Positions 1 to 12,300 of a DNA stretch of 64,000 nt are shown in pieces; positions within the stretch are counted from its first letter, which is position 1, and each line of letters begins with the position of its first letter. The translations under genes were made by a program, and so were the position numbers. The notes under the pieces were generated by a model. It was given only the letters and a program-made list of their open reading frames with translations, ran no database searches and was not told the origin of the DNA. Source of the stretch: Proteles cristata cristata (taxonomy: Eukaryota; Chordata; Mammalia; Carnivora; Hyaenidae); contig JAESUZ010001712.1 of assembly GCA_017311185.1 (NCBI GenBank), forward strand, positions 434,001 through 498,000, written 5' to 3'.

Positions 1-354
1 GACAAAAGAAATGGAGGGTTGCAGATTCTTTTTAAGAACATGACACAAAAATGGTACCTCATTACTTTCACTTCCCATTAGTTACAAGAGTAACTAGGAA
101 ATGAAATTTCCAGTTGGATGACCATGAGTTCCATTAAAACTTGGAAAGGGGTAAGTGTTCTATTACCTGAAGTAACACATGTTAGGCAGACACTGGGGAC
201 AGGTAGCAGTTTCTACCACACCATCCAGGTTTTAGAACAACGCAGCTATTACCATAACCCTACATGATTTGGTCGCATGTTTCTTCTTTCTCCCCTTTTC
301 CTACTATTTTCCTTCTTACTGGCCTTGCTGTTTGTCCAAACACCAAGTATCATC

Positions 355-625
355 TCTAGGGGTCTATGTGCTCTGTCCTCTGCCTGGAATAATCTTGTCC
401 CAGAATCCGTGGCTCACTTCCTCACTTACATTTCTGCTCAAAACTGAGACGTTCTTGAACACTAATACTAATTAGCATTGTCCTCTCCCACTCTTTACCC
501 TCCTTGGCTTTTCTTCTTAGAACCTATCATTATCTGACATAATAAACATATTATATCTTTGCTTGTTTAGTTTCTCATGTTTTCCACTCCCTAACTAATG
601 ATAAACTCCCTGTAATGCCTAAGTG
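355..625 (+). mobile_element. Probable L2 fragment
   Basis: The order 'CTCTGCCTGGAATAATCTTG', 'CACTTCCTCAC', 'TTTCTGCTCAAA' and 'ATCATTATCTGACATA' follows the well-known 3' part of old mammalian L2-type repeats. Divergence is high, so the family call is tentative. Confidence 0.4.
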
Positions 626-1055
626 TACCAGACATTGACCCAAGTGTTTGTGCTTTCTATATATTTAACCCTCTGGTTGACTATTGCCATGCTACAGTAT
701 TGCTGAATCACAAACCAACCACAATGAGGAGGCTTAAAGCAATAATCATTTATTATTTTTCCTGTATCTGTAGTTTGACCGAGGGTGGATGGATCTAGAT
801 CAGGCTTAGCTGGACTTGCCTCTGAGCTCAAGTTGGGTCCAGATTCGTTCCTTCCACCAGACCTCGCTGGGAACGTTCTGCTCATGACAATGGCAGGGGC
901 ATAAGAGAGCAAGCACCACCATGTAAATACATTTCAAGCCTTTGTGTCATGTCGGCTAACATCCCATTGACCCACACAAGTCATACGGCCAAATACAACT
1001 TCAAAGGAACAGAAAAGCGGGAGGGAATATTTACTGAAAAATCATCATATCTGCC

Positions 1056-1150
1056 ATTTTATTATTCCTATTTTAGATGAGGAAACCGAGAAGGTAAGTA
1101 GCTGGTCAAAGTCACACACTAAATAGTGGTAGAAGTGGAAGGCGCACACG
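1056..1150 (+). mobile_element. MIR fragment
   Basis: Contains the MIR core pattern: 'TTTTAGATGAGGAAACCGAG' followed by 'TAGCTGGTCAAAGTCACAC' and 'AGTGGTAGAAGTGG'. An ancient tRNA-derived SINE common to all mammals. Confidence 0.75.
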
Positions 1151-1214
1151 ATTGGTGTACCTCCAGTCTAGCCGATGTAAGTCTACTTCATATCACTAAT
1201 ATGAAAGCAAGAAC

Positions 1215-1298
1215 TTAGTCTATTGTATTCTCAGCATTTGGAACAGTGCTTAGCACTTAGTTGGCATTCAATAAATATTTGCAGAGCAAATAAATGAA
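1215..1298 (+). mobile_element. L2 3' end
   Basis: 'GGAACAGTGCTTAGCACTTA' followed by 'TTGGCATTCAATAAATATTT' and a TAAATGAA-rich end is the typical 3' terminus of L2. Confidence 0.6.
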
Positions 1299-2237
1299 CT
1301 CAGTACAGTACACGGCCCTTGGTTGGTTGGTACTTGATACATGTTAGCTATTAATAAGAAAATTTATTTAAAACTTGGGAATTACCAGAGAGAAAGGAAA
1401 GGCAGCATGTTTCTTCAGTGTCACACTGGAACATCATTCAACTGGTCCACTGAAAGATTACTTAATTGTCTATGGAAATGTACCTCTTTGACTCATTATT
1501 TACTACTGGTTACAGATCTAAACTCTATAAAGCTATATTTTTATTTCTAGATTTTTGTTTATTACAGATGTAAATTATGTCTGAAATGGAATTATTAAAA
1601 AACAAGCAAATGTTAACATTACAGTGTCCTGGAAGACATTAAGAAGTATTGTATCTAACCTAGTAATCTTACTCCAACAATCTTTCTCCACTGACTAGAA
1701 ATCTTTTTCTCTAATTCCCTGTGGAACCAATTTCACTGTTTTGTTGGTTATCTCAATAAATGAGTTGAATAGATCTTTGACATGTCTTCATTCTGTATTT
1801 TGAGTTATACATTTAACTATTTGAAAACTGTACTTTAATGTTAGCCTTACCATCTAGGTTTTTATTTTTCTTCTGAATCTGAAAGTGGTTTTCACTTTCA
1901 ATGTAAGCCAACTCTTATTTATGGCATTTTTGTTTATCTTGGATGAGGATGCAAAGCTGGTATATAGGGGTGAGAGGAGAGACTAAGAAGTCCAATGTGT
2001 TTGCAGGGATTCCCAGACTCGCATACCAGCCACTGAAGGATCAAGGATTGCTGTGGCCTACATATAGCACCCTTAATGCCTTGAAGCCATTATAAAGGCT
2101 TTCCAGGAGCATGTGCTGATTCAGGAATCTGATCATGTCACTAGAAAAGCTTACAGATGGTTATCAGACTTAATTCCAAAAAGAGAAATAATTGAATCTC
2201 TAAATCTTTCTAGAAATACCTATTTATCAATAATGAT

Positions 2238-2440
2238 GGGTTTTTTTTTTTGGTTTATTTTGAAAAAGTGAGTTTGTGAAGGGGGGCAGGGGAGGAGGCA
2301 GCAGAGGGTGAGAGGAGAGATAATCCCAAGTAGGATCCACGCTCAGAGCCCACTGGGGGCTTGATCCCACGATCTGGAATCATGACTCACTGGAAATCAA
2401 GAGTCCCAAGGTCAACAGACTGAGCTACAACGGTGCCCTC
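2238..2440 (-). mobile_element. Carnivore SINE, diverged
   Basis: Poly(T) start, GAG-rich middle, 'GGGGGCTTGATCCCACGATC' and the 3' 'CTGAGCTACAACGGTGCCC' identify an antisense tRNA-Lys SINE with many substitutions. Confidence 0.75.
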
Positions 2441-3129
2441 AATAATTAGTTATTATAATGGATTCCTGAGGGCAACACTCCTCCATAGCTCCTGTGAAAG
2501 AGTGGAGATTGAAGTTTTATTTTGAAATGAACAATTAAAGGGGGCCCATTAAAAAAGTTTTTAGTTCAAGGACTCCGCCCTCAAAATTCTGGCTGCATTA
2601 GTAATCTGAGTTTCCTTAATAGACTCAACAGATATCAATATGCCATGCTGAATTTCCATTGCAAGATCATGGGGGCTGTTTCTAATCTGGGAACTTTTCT
2701 CCCGTGATCTTTTACTCTTGGATTGTGTGATAATTTTAGTACTACTTTGCAATGCACAAAGATCGCTATCCATTCTCTTATTGGGCGTATTAACATTCCA
2801 TTAAGTAGCAGGTGAAGGTCAGAATCAGGATTTCGAATACCTAGATCTTATATTTCCACAATCAGAGAAGTTGTCCTGTCGGGTTAGCTCTTTTCTGATA
2901 ATACTCGGACAACTTTCAGCAAGATGAAGAAAAGCGCTGGGCTTGAATTCAGGTTCCACTTTCTCCTTGTTGCGCAGCCACTTTGTGACTTAGTTCCCTT
3001 GCTTGTCAGACAAACTGAGCAGTCGAAGCCCTGACTTTCTAGAGATTCTATGAAATAATCAAGGTGAAGGATTTAGCACGGAGCTCGGCACAAGACAGCA
3101 CTGCTTAAACTATCTTAATCAGTGATGGG

Positions 3130-3975
3130 CTGTTACTCTCGCTCGCTGGGAATCCCACGCAACGTCCAGAAGGGCAAGGAGTCGGCGGGCAGAAGCCACC
3201 AACCTAGTGGCTCAGCTCCGCGGAGGACACGCCCCCTCACGCCGTCCCAATGGGAGCCCTGAGCCCGAAGGCCCCGCCCCGCGCCGACTCCGCCCACAGC
3301 TGCCTGGGGGCGGGGACGCAGTCTCCCGGGAAACTGGACGCGCAGCTCCACTTGGGCTAGAACCTCTGCGAGCCCGACTCGCGGTGCGCGGAGCGCGCCA
3401 CGCCCGCAGCTAGTAGCAGCAGGTGGGGGCTAGCGGCCGCGCTGCTTCCGATAACCGGAGGAGGTGGGCGCCTGTGGCGGCGCTTGTGGGAAGTGTCCTC
3501 GCCCACCCCAGGTCGGGAAGGGGTGCGAGCGCGTGGAGCCGACCGACCCCGCAGCCTTTCGGACGTGCGTGATGGCAGCCCCGGAGGTGCGCGGGTTTCT
3601 AGAAGACCCGGCCCTTCGCCTAACTCCGGGCGCTGGCCTCGAGGTGGTGTGCATGATGGAGCTGGAGGAGGAAGGGGAGGAAGAGGAGGAGGAGTCGGCG
3701 GAGGCTGCCAGGAGAGCGCGGAGTTTCGCCGGAGACGCGCGTGTGCGCTTTCTCGGCGGCCGCCTGGAGCTGATGCTGGGGCTCTCAGAGGAGAAATGGA
3801 GTCAGCATTTGGAGAGTGAGGACAACCGGCAGGTCCTGGGCGAGTTCCTGGAGAACCCCAGCCCCGCGTGCCTCGTCTTCAGCGTCGCCGCGGCGCAGCC
3901 GCTCGCGGTCTCCCGGGAGGTAAGGGGCGACAGGCGAAGGGGCCCTGTCAGGCTGCCTGCACGGGGATAGGCCAG
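3130..3975 (+). promoter_or_regulatory. DNAH11: CpG island with DNAH11 promoter and 5' UTR
   Basis: GC- and CpG-rich block that starts abruptly after AT-rich intergenic DNA and spans the first exon. It has GC boxes around 3271-3280 (GCCCCGCCCC) and 3305-3315 (GGGGGCGGGG), a CCAAT-like CCCAATGG near 3246, and an ETS-like CTTCCG/CCGGAG pair at 3445-3460. No TATA box is evident, as expected for a CpG-island promoter. There is no ATG between about 3260 and 3571, so the 5' UTR probably lacks upstream start codons. The transcription start cannot be placed exactly; about 3420-3480 is a guess from the element positions. Confidence 0.75.
3572..3919 (+). CDS. DNAH11: DNAH11 exon 1 (residues 1-116)
   Basis: The start ATG at 3572 has G at -3 and G at +4 (good Kozak context), is the first ATG in the island, and gives a protein beginning [18 protein letters not shown]. 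The reading frame is open 36 codons further upstream but without an ATG. Residues 29-45 are a glutamate-rich run, then comes a basic patch (AARRARSFA) and the conserved [18 protein letters not shown] and [10 protein letters not shown] segments typical of the outer-arm beta-type heavy chain N terminus. The donor is GAG|GTAAGG at 3920, phase 0. Codon use is very GC-rich, unlike the later exons, because of the CpG island. Confidence 0.95.
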
Positions 3976-6900
3976 TCGCGTCTCCTTGGGTTCCCCTGGG
4001 ACACGCACTCGAGGGCTTTAAAAAACTTTGGAGCCTTTGCCTTGGAGTTTGCAAAATCACCCACGTGCGCCCACTCTGCAGTTGAGCAACTGTAGATTAG
4101 TTTTCCAGAAGGTGAGCTTGCTCATCCCAGATAAAGCAGGAAAAGGTACACTATCTTCAGCTGTCTGGACATTGGTACAAGGTAGGTTCTCTGTGCCAGG
4201 TGACTTCTGTTTCAATCGCTCTTGGGTCATTCTGGGGTCCTATCTTTAAAAAATGTTTCAGCAGAGCCTGGGTAATTTTTCATATGCTCAGTCTGACTGC
4301 CTGTCACATTTCATCCTAAGAAAAATATTTAGTCCTTAAAAAAGGAGTACCCTGACAATCTGCGCACACATGGGGTTTACCAGTCCTTTCTTAGGTTTTT
4401 TTTTTCTTCCTTCCTTGTTTTTTTTTTTTGATTGTCGACTTGGAGGTTAAGGTATCACTTATAAACACAACATTTGTATTCATTATTTTTATTTCAGAGA
4501 GAGCATGAGCAGGGTAGGGGCAGAGGGAACAGGAGAGCGGCTCAGGCAAGTTCCATACTCAGCGTGGAGCAGACTCGATCCCGCCACCGTGGGTTTATGA
4601 CTTGAGCCAAAATCAAGTCTTTAGTGTTGTACAGTGTAATGTGCTGTCTGGGTGAAGTGTTTATCATCGCTAAATGTCACTTTAATAGTTGGGAAATAGG
4701 ATCTCAGAGAAAGACTAACCTGAGTTTGCCTTAGGATTTTGAGTTCTGAAATCTTTTTGTTTTGCTATTTTCCCAATTATAATTAATCAAAAATTTTGTC
4801 AAACAAGGAGATAGAGAATTTGATTCTAGGATTACTTAAGTTAAATGATCATTATATCTGAAGAACTAATTCAGTAGTTGTGGAAATGTTAAAATGTTGT
4901 CATTAAACATTTTATCTTGGGGATAGATTTACGAATTAACCTCTTGTGTTTGGACTTCATCTCACTTTAGCTTATTTCCAAACAAGCAAACAAACAAAAA
5001 GATTATAAAAATAAATGACTTTCCTAAGATAGAAAAATTTTAAATTCTCCTTATATTTGTTTTTAATAATGAGATTTATGGTAGTTAATCATCTTGGGTA
5101 ATTGACAAGCCCTGTTAAAGGTGATATTTACATACCAATAATGCTGTGAAATTAGCATTATAAAAGGACAAAGAAAATAACATTTTGCCGAAGGTGGAGC
5201 AAAGAGCAGAGGAACTACCTTATTTATAAAGGTAGGCAAGATGCCAGATTTTATTTTTTTTCTAACAATTCAGCTACAAGTTAGAGCAAATCTTGTGTGC
5301 TAACATGGAAACTATACTGTGAACTTAGACTAATTATCTTGTTTCAGATTCCAGGAGATGGAAACCGTAAACTTGTTTATATTGCCAAGAAGATTACTGA
5401 AAACATTGGACCAAATGACTTTTCTCAAACCGTTTTGTTTGGAGAATTAACTGCCTCATCTTTCGGACATGTAACTGCTTTCCTAGATGAGGTACTGGTC
5501 TGTCTTTAATACTTGAATCTTAATGACACTTGGAATTATTCAGAAAAACTCTGGTTATTTAAAAAAAGGAATGTAGTAGCCAATACTCTCTTTAGGTGGA
5601 TGGAATGTGGTTAACGGACTGTTTCTGAATGCGAGGATACTCATGCTAATATTCAACAGATGGTAATTTGTAGGATTATCCTTTTTCTCTTTGTTTCTAA
5701 ATATGGTAAGTAAAAAGCAGCATGAATAGGCACTTGTAATTAGCTATAGGTTTTAAATTTCAAATTGAATAGAGACAAACTTAGACTTTGGAAGTGAGTT
5801 TTTCAGATTTGTGTTAGTTTCTGTGGCCCTCAGGTTAGCTAATGCGAAAAGGTAATAGAAATGAAGTTTTTGAAATGGTTGTTTTAAAGTTCCTCTTTCC
5901 CCTTAAATCAGAGAAATGCTTTCTAAACCCAGGTTATTGATACTTGGAATAAAAGTACCTTGGTGGGATTTTTTTAATGTGGGTTTTTTAAAAAATGGGA
6001 TTTAATGTGGGAATTTATTAAAGACAAGCTGCTCCAGTAGGTCTGGGGTGGGGCCAAATCTCTACAGTATCTGATCTGATACTGATTTTGTTTGTTCATG
6101 GACAGGCTTTGAGGAAGACCTACCAAATGACCAGGTTTTGTAGACGGAGAGCAGTGGTTCGCAAACTTTGCTGAACATTATAATCACCTGGGGGAACTAC
6201 CTAACCTGCCTTCGCCCTGTTCAGCCTGAATACCAATTAAATCAGAATGGGATGGGAGCCCGGTGGTGATAATGTTTAAAATCCCCAGGTGATTCTAATG
6301 TGCCTGAAACTTTGAGAGCTTCAGGGTTAGTTGTAAGTAGATCAGATCTCTGTAATCAGTGCAATTCTGCCAAGGCCAGTGCTTAAGGTCGGAATAATTG
6401 CCAGAATATTTATTACTAACAATTTGCCAGTCTCTCTCTTTCATGCCACTTCTATTTCCCGAGTCTCTTTTCCCTTTGTCTTTTTTCTTTTTCTTTTTTT
6501 TTTAAATTTTTTAAAAATTTATTTCTAGGAGAGAGAGACAGCGTGAGAGACAGCGTGAGCAGGGGAGGGTCAGAGAGAGAGGGAGTCACAGACTCTGAAA
6601 CAGGCTCCAGGCTCTGAGCTGGCAGTCAGCACAGAGCCCGACGCGGGGCTCAAACCCACGAACCGCGAGATCATGACCTAAGCGAAAGTCGGACGCTTAA
6701 CCGACTAAGCCACCCAGGCGCCCCATCCCTTTGTCTTGAAAAGACACGTTTGTTGCTGACTTTGGACTAGCCAAAGTCTCTAACTCCCAACTTCACTACT
6801 GTACTTCTGCTTCCCTCTCAAAACCTGTTGAATATACTTGGTTTTACATGACTTCAGGGAGACACTGAGAGAGTTTTCCACCTTCACTTTCTTGACTGTA

Positions 6901-9298
6901 GCAAACAAGAAATTTTTACTGAACTGAACCTGATGAAAGCATTTCACATGAAGCGGGGTCATTTGAAACTAGACTACCATCAGTTGAGGCTTGGAAGGGC
7001 AAGGATGCGCTCTTCATTGGAATTCTTATATTACCATCTGTCTGGCAACAGACAGAGATAACACAACTCTTACAAGTTCCTCTGATCTTTGTCTGGATTT
7101 ATCTCCATACCAGGGTCTGCATTCTGCTCTGAGAAAGATTAAATGAAGAGAGTAAGCTGTCAACAAGTACTTTTATTGTATGTGTAAACCATCCAGAACC
7201 TCAGAGTTGAAGTGGTTGAGAAGATTCATGTAATTATACTAGAAGATCTGAGTATTGGGAAGAAAAAAAAATTGAGACCAAACTTAGGAAGTCACTAGGG
7301 TTTATTTATGGACAAGACTTAAATTCGCTATGAACCAGGCCCTAAGGCATCGCTATAGATGATTAGGTTGAAAACATTTTGTAAGGATTGTCTTTGCTTA
7401 GTATTGACTGTCACTCACAAATTTGGCTGATTAACAGTGGTTTATGATGATGTGCAAGGTACTCCCAAACTTCTCTCTCTAGCCAAGATCTTTTCCCTGA
7501 ATTTCAAACTTGGAGATCCATTTGTTTTCCTGAAATTCACATTTGCTGTGTAATAAACATCCCAAACCTACTGTCCAAAGTTGAACTGACCTTCCCCAGC
7601 CTGCGCTCCATTTCTTATGGTTATCTCCACGATAGTGGACATGAAGTCTCTCCTTCCAGTTGCTTAAGCCAGGAACTTTCTGAGACAGCTCTGACTCCTT
7701 TGTATCCGTTCTGGCAGGAAATCATTCAAATTCCTGCTGGTGGGAATGCAAACTGGTGCAGCCACTCTGAAAAACAGAATGGAGGTTCCTCAAAAAATTA
7801 AAAATAGAAGTACACTATGACCCAGAAATTGCACTACTGGGTATTTATCCAAATTATACAGGTGTGCTGTTTCAAAGGGGGACTTGCACTTCAGTGTTTA
7901 TAGCAGCACTGTTGACAGTAGCCAAAGTATGGAAAGAGCCCAAATATACATCAGTTGACAAGTGGATAAAGAAGATAAATGTGTGTGTGTGTATGTATTC
8001 AATGGAATATTGGCGATCAAAAGGAATGAAATCTTGCCATTTGCAACGTGGATGAAACTAGAATGTATTATGCTAAGTGAAATAAGTCAGAGAAAGGTAA
8101 ATAAATGATTTCACTCATATATGGAATTAAAGAAAACAGATAAACTTAGGGGAAGAGAAGAAAATATAAGATAAAAAGAGATGGAGGCAAACCATAAAAC
8201 TGTATTCATTATAGAGAACAAGCTAGAGGTTGCTGAAGGGTGTTGGGTGGGGTGATGGGCCAAATGGGTGATGGGCATTAAGGAGGACACTTGTTGGGAT
8301 GAGCACTGGGTGTTGTATATAAGTGATGAATCACTGGATTCTCCTGAAATGCCTACTACACTATATGTTAACTAACTTGGATTAAAAGGAAATTAATATT
8401 AAAAAAAAGGACATCATGCAAGTCCTACCTCGAAAATACATTCAGAATCCTCCTCCTTTCTCTCCTTCACTGCTACCACTCAGGGCTGGTTCACCGTTGA
8501 CTCTAGCCTGTGCCACTGCCTTTCTTTCTTAATCTCTCTGCTGCTTTGTGGTTCCCATCTAGAATGTATTCCCAAGGTAGCAGCTAAAGGGATTCTTTTG
8601 AAGCATGAGTCAGAACATGTTGCTTCTCAGACCTTGCCCTGACTCCCCTTTTACTCTGAATAAGGGCTCCAGTGCCTCTAGTCTAGGTTTTGCATGTTCT
8701 GTGTTCTCTGTGGATCACAGCTCTCAGTATTACCTAGCAACTTGGTAGAACTGTACAATCTCAGGATCTTTCTCCGCGCCACTGAGGCAGGATCATCAGT
8801 GGTTCCTAGGCTTGTTAAAGGATGAAATCCCTTGGGGCGCCTGGGTGGCTTAGTCGGCTGAGCGTCCGACTTTCGCTTAGGTCATGATCTCACGGTTCGT
8901 GGGTTCGAGCCCCGCGTCGGCCTCTGTGCTGACTGCCAGCTCAGAGCCTGGAGCCTGTTTCAGTCTGTGACTCCCTTTCTCTCTGACCCTCCCCTGCTCA
9001 TACTGTCTTTCTCTCTCTCTCTCCTAGAAATAAATAAAACATAAAAAAAAATTAAAAAAAAAAAAAAAAGATGAAATCCCTAGTCCAGAATCTGTGATCT
9101 GACCTCCCTGTGACCTCCTTGAACTTTTCTCATTTGCTAACTCGTGAGGTCCTTGCTGATCCTTCACTGTCTCAGGTACACTGTTGCCCCTACTATTTTT
9201 TTTACTTCCCCCAGAATTCACTCAGCTAACCCCTTAATGTCCTTTGAGTCTTTTTACTCAAATATCTTTAAAAAATTTTAAATGTTTTATGTATTTCT

Positions 9299-9348
<50 letters not shown>

Positions 9349-12300
9349 GAGCATGAGCAGGCTAGACTCAGAGAGAGAGACACACACAAAGAATCTGAAG
9401 CAGGCTCCAGGCTCTGAGTTGTCAGCACAGAGCACGATGCGGGGTTCAAACTCACAAACCATAGATCGTGACCTGAGCCAAAGTCGGACGCTTAACTGGC
9501 TGAGCCACCCAGACGCCCCTCAAATGTCTTTTAATAAAGCCATCCTTCAGAACGGTAGGGATTAGGGTCAGCAAATGAGGCACCCACTTCGAGAGCACAT
9601 TTATAGGAAGCAAGAAAAGAAAACAAAACCTCAATAATTAGTTTGAAATTTGAATGCAGTATTTTTTCTGAGACATACATAATTATATGAGTTCATGGTT
9701 GTTTATTTTTTAAATATAATTTATCATATTGGCTCACATACAGTGTGTAAAGTGTTCTCTTGGTTTTGGGGGTAGATTCCCATGATTCGTCGCTTACATA
9801 TAATACCCAGTGCTCTTCCCAACAAATGCCCTTCTTTTAATGCACTATTAAAAAAAAAAAAAATCAAAATGAGGGGCACCTGGGTTGCTCAGTCCGTTAA
9901 TTCTCAGACTTTGGCTGAGGCCGTGATCTCACAGGTTCAAGCCCTGCACTGGGCTCTGTGGTCACAGCTCAGAGCCTGGAGCCTGCTTTGGATTTGGTGT
10001 CTCTCTGTCTCTGCCCCTCCCCTCCTCACACTGCCTCTCTCTCTCAAAAATAGATAAACATTAAAAAAAATCTAAGTGAAAACCTCAACACTAGTCACTA
10101 ACAGTACCGTACTACATCATATTGGAACCTGAGGCAAAAATAAGTCAGTAATACCAATGTTGCCTTTATTTAAAAATGTTGAGGGGCGCCTGGGTGGCTT
10201 AGTCGGTTAAGCGTCCGACTTTTGCTTAGGTCATGATCTCGCGGTTCGTGGGTTCAGCCCCGCGTCGGGCTCTGTGCTGACTGCCAGCTCAGAGCCTGGA
10301 GCCTATTTCAGAGTCTGTATCTCCCTCTCTCTCTGACCCTCCCTGCTCACTGTCTCTCTCTCTCTCCTAGAAATAAATAAAACATTAAAAAAAATTTTTT
10401 TAAATGTTTATAATTCCTTTTTTTGCATTAATTTTGATTTAAAAAGTATCTGAAAGGATTATTCATCTCTATTACTGAGATTCTTGGTGCCATCGTAGAG
10501 TCTGTTTCCAGTGTGAATGCTTCTTGCCTTACCCTCGTCCCAGCTCTGAGTCTTTGTTTTGCTCCTGTTGTGGCCCAAACACTTAAAAGACAGTTGCCTG
10601 ACTGGTAACAGGAGCTCAGGACTTGTTACGTGAATGAAAGTCAGTTAAGGGCTTGTTGATATTCTGTTCTCATCAGAGCCCAAACACTGAAGCTTCAAGG
10701 TATTTCTTTAAAGAAGCATTTGGCATTTGATCTCTATTTCCTTTTGAATTGCTTTGCACCCATGGAAAGGACACTCGGGGGAACTTTATGCCAATCTCGG
10801 TTATTCATTTAATCACTATTGCAGACCTACTTGTTGCTAGTGATTGGACACCCACATAGTAGTTAGTGATGTAGTTTGTGTCTTCAGAAGGGGTGCAGTC
10901 TGACGCGGGAGGTAGGTTGCTGAGCCTGTGACAGGAGAATGCAGTAGTCAGGGCTCCTGGCAGAGTCTTCAGTGTCATGGGGTGGGACCCTCATGACGCT
11001 CCCCACACCTACTGGGCTGACGGGCTGGGGACTCTGGAATAGGATGATCCTAGGTCTCAGTTTGCCTGGGGTGCTTTTGGTTTCCACCTGTCAGATCAGT
11101 TACTGTCCACTAAGAATTGTTAGTGTTCTGTGTTACTCTCGAAAGCCTCCAGAGCTGTATGGTAAATTATGTGGTCCCCACAGTATTGAAGGACAAGGAG
11201 GAGACCGCTAGATGTGGGAGGAGGAAAGGCTTTCTGAGCAGAGGGAGAAGCACCACGGAGGCTAGGAAATGCAGGTTCTTTTTTAAAAAAAGGAGTAAAT
11301 TGGGGCGCCTCGGTGGCTTAGTCGGTTAAGCATCCGACTTTCGCTTAGGTCATGATCTCGCGGTTCGTGGGTTCGAGCCCCACGTCGGGCTCTGTGCTGA
11401 CTGCCAGCTCAGAGCCTGGAGCCTATCAGAGTCTGTATCTCCCTCTCTCTCTGACCCTCCCCTGCTCACGCTGTCTCTCTCTCTCTCTCCTAGAAATAAA
11501 TAATATTAAAAAAAAAAAGGAGTGAATTAATGTAGCTGGACTGGGGAACCCGAGCGGGGAGGTGATGAGAAACAGAGCTGGAGAGACCGATTAGAAAAAT
11601 AAACGGCTGTGTAACTTTTTCAGGTGGTTGCCAGCAAAGGCAGTGGCCACGACCAAATTCATGTGTTGATTGGAAGACGGTCATGGCCATTCATGTTCTG
11701 GGAAGGCTTTTATCAGGGCCAGCTTAATTTGGAAGTTGGGCAGTCACGTGGAATGTCAGTGGTCATTCATGACTTGCATTCCAAGATAATCAGCCTCTAA
11801 GTGTCTGATTTGTACGTTAACAAAGAAGACACGAGCTGGAGAGGACTGCATTGAATTGATCATCCTGTTGAGTGAAGGAGAGACTGTTACGGAGGTAGGG
11901 ATTGGTCTGAAAAGTACTGAGGGAGTTTTCTAGTGTTTGGCTTCTTGATGGGACAGAATAAAAAAGGGATGGACCAAGTATTTGAACTGCAGGTGAGGAA
12001 TGTCATTTGTGCCTTCATATTTAGTTTCTTTCTCATTTAAACGATCTAATGTACTTTGACTTCCATTCAATATTGAAACAGTTTTTGGAGCTTGACTCAG
12101 ATGGTGATTCAGAGGAATTCATGCTGATGTGCAGGGGCCTCCCACACTACTATCTCCAGCCCAGATCACTCTCCTAAACTTCAGGCTTAGGTATCCATCT
12201 TCCTTGTGCACATAGCCATTTAGTGTGTAATGTCTCAGATCTGACCTATCCAAAGCTGAACTCCCAATCTGCTCTTCAACATTGATATGTGTTCCCATGT

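Larger units (their letters stand above)
1..3129. other. Intergenic region upstream of DNAH11
   Basis: AT-rich, CpG-poor DNA with no recognisable exon. It holds an L2-like stretch (355-625), a MIR (1056-1150), an L2 3' end (1215-1298) and one decayed antisense SINE (2238-2440). Short open frames here match no family I know and have no splice or codon support. The rest is unremarkable. Confidence 0.7.

Noticed and set aside
3140..3170. X-box-like RFX site around CCCACGCAACG
   Set aside because: Only one half-site fits; the second half has several mismatches, so I do not call it.
3464..3571. Upstream in-frame extension of the DNAH11 start by 36 codons
   Set aside because: The extension has no ATG (it would start at GTG), while 3572 has a good Kozak context and gives the expected N terminus.
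3133..4249. Several open frames on both strands in and after the CpG island
   Set aside because: GC-rich DNA has few stop codons. These frames overlap the real exon 1 in other frames, lack known domains, and some begin without ATG.
7864..8055. Open frame of 63 codons
   Set aside because: It lies in the 3' part of an L1; the apparent protein is a shadow of the L1 3' end.
8870..8920. tRNA-like B box and A box in SINE heads
   Set aside because: They derive from tRNA-Lys within SINEs; no intact tRNA fold with acceptor stem is present.
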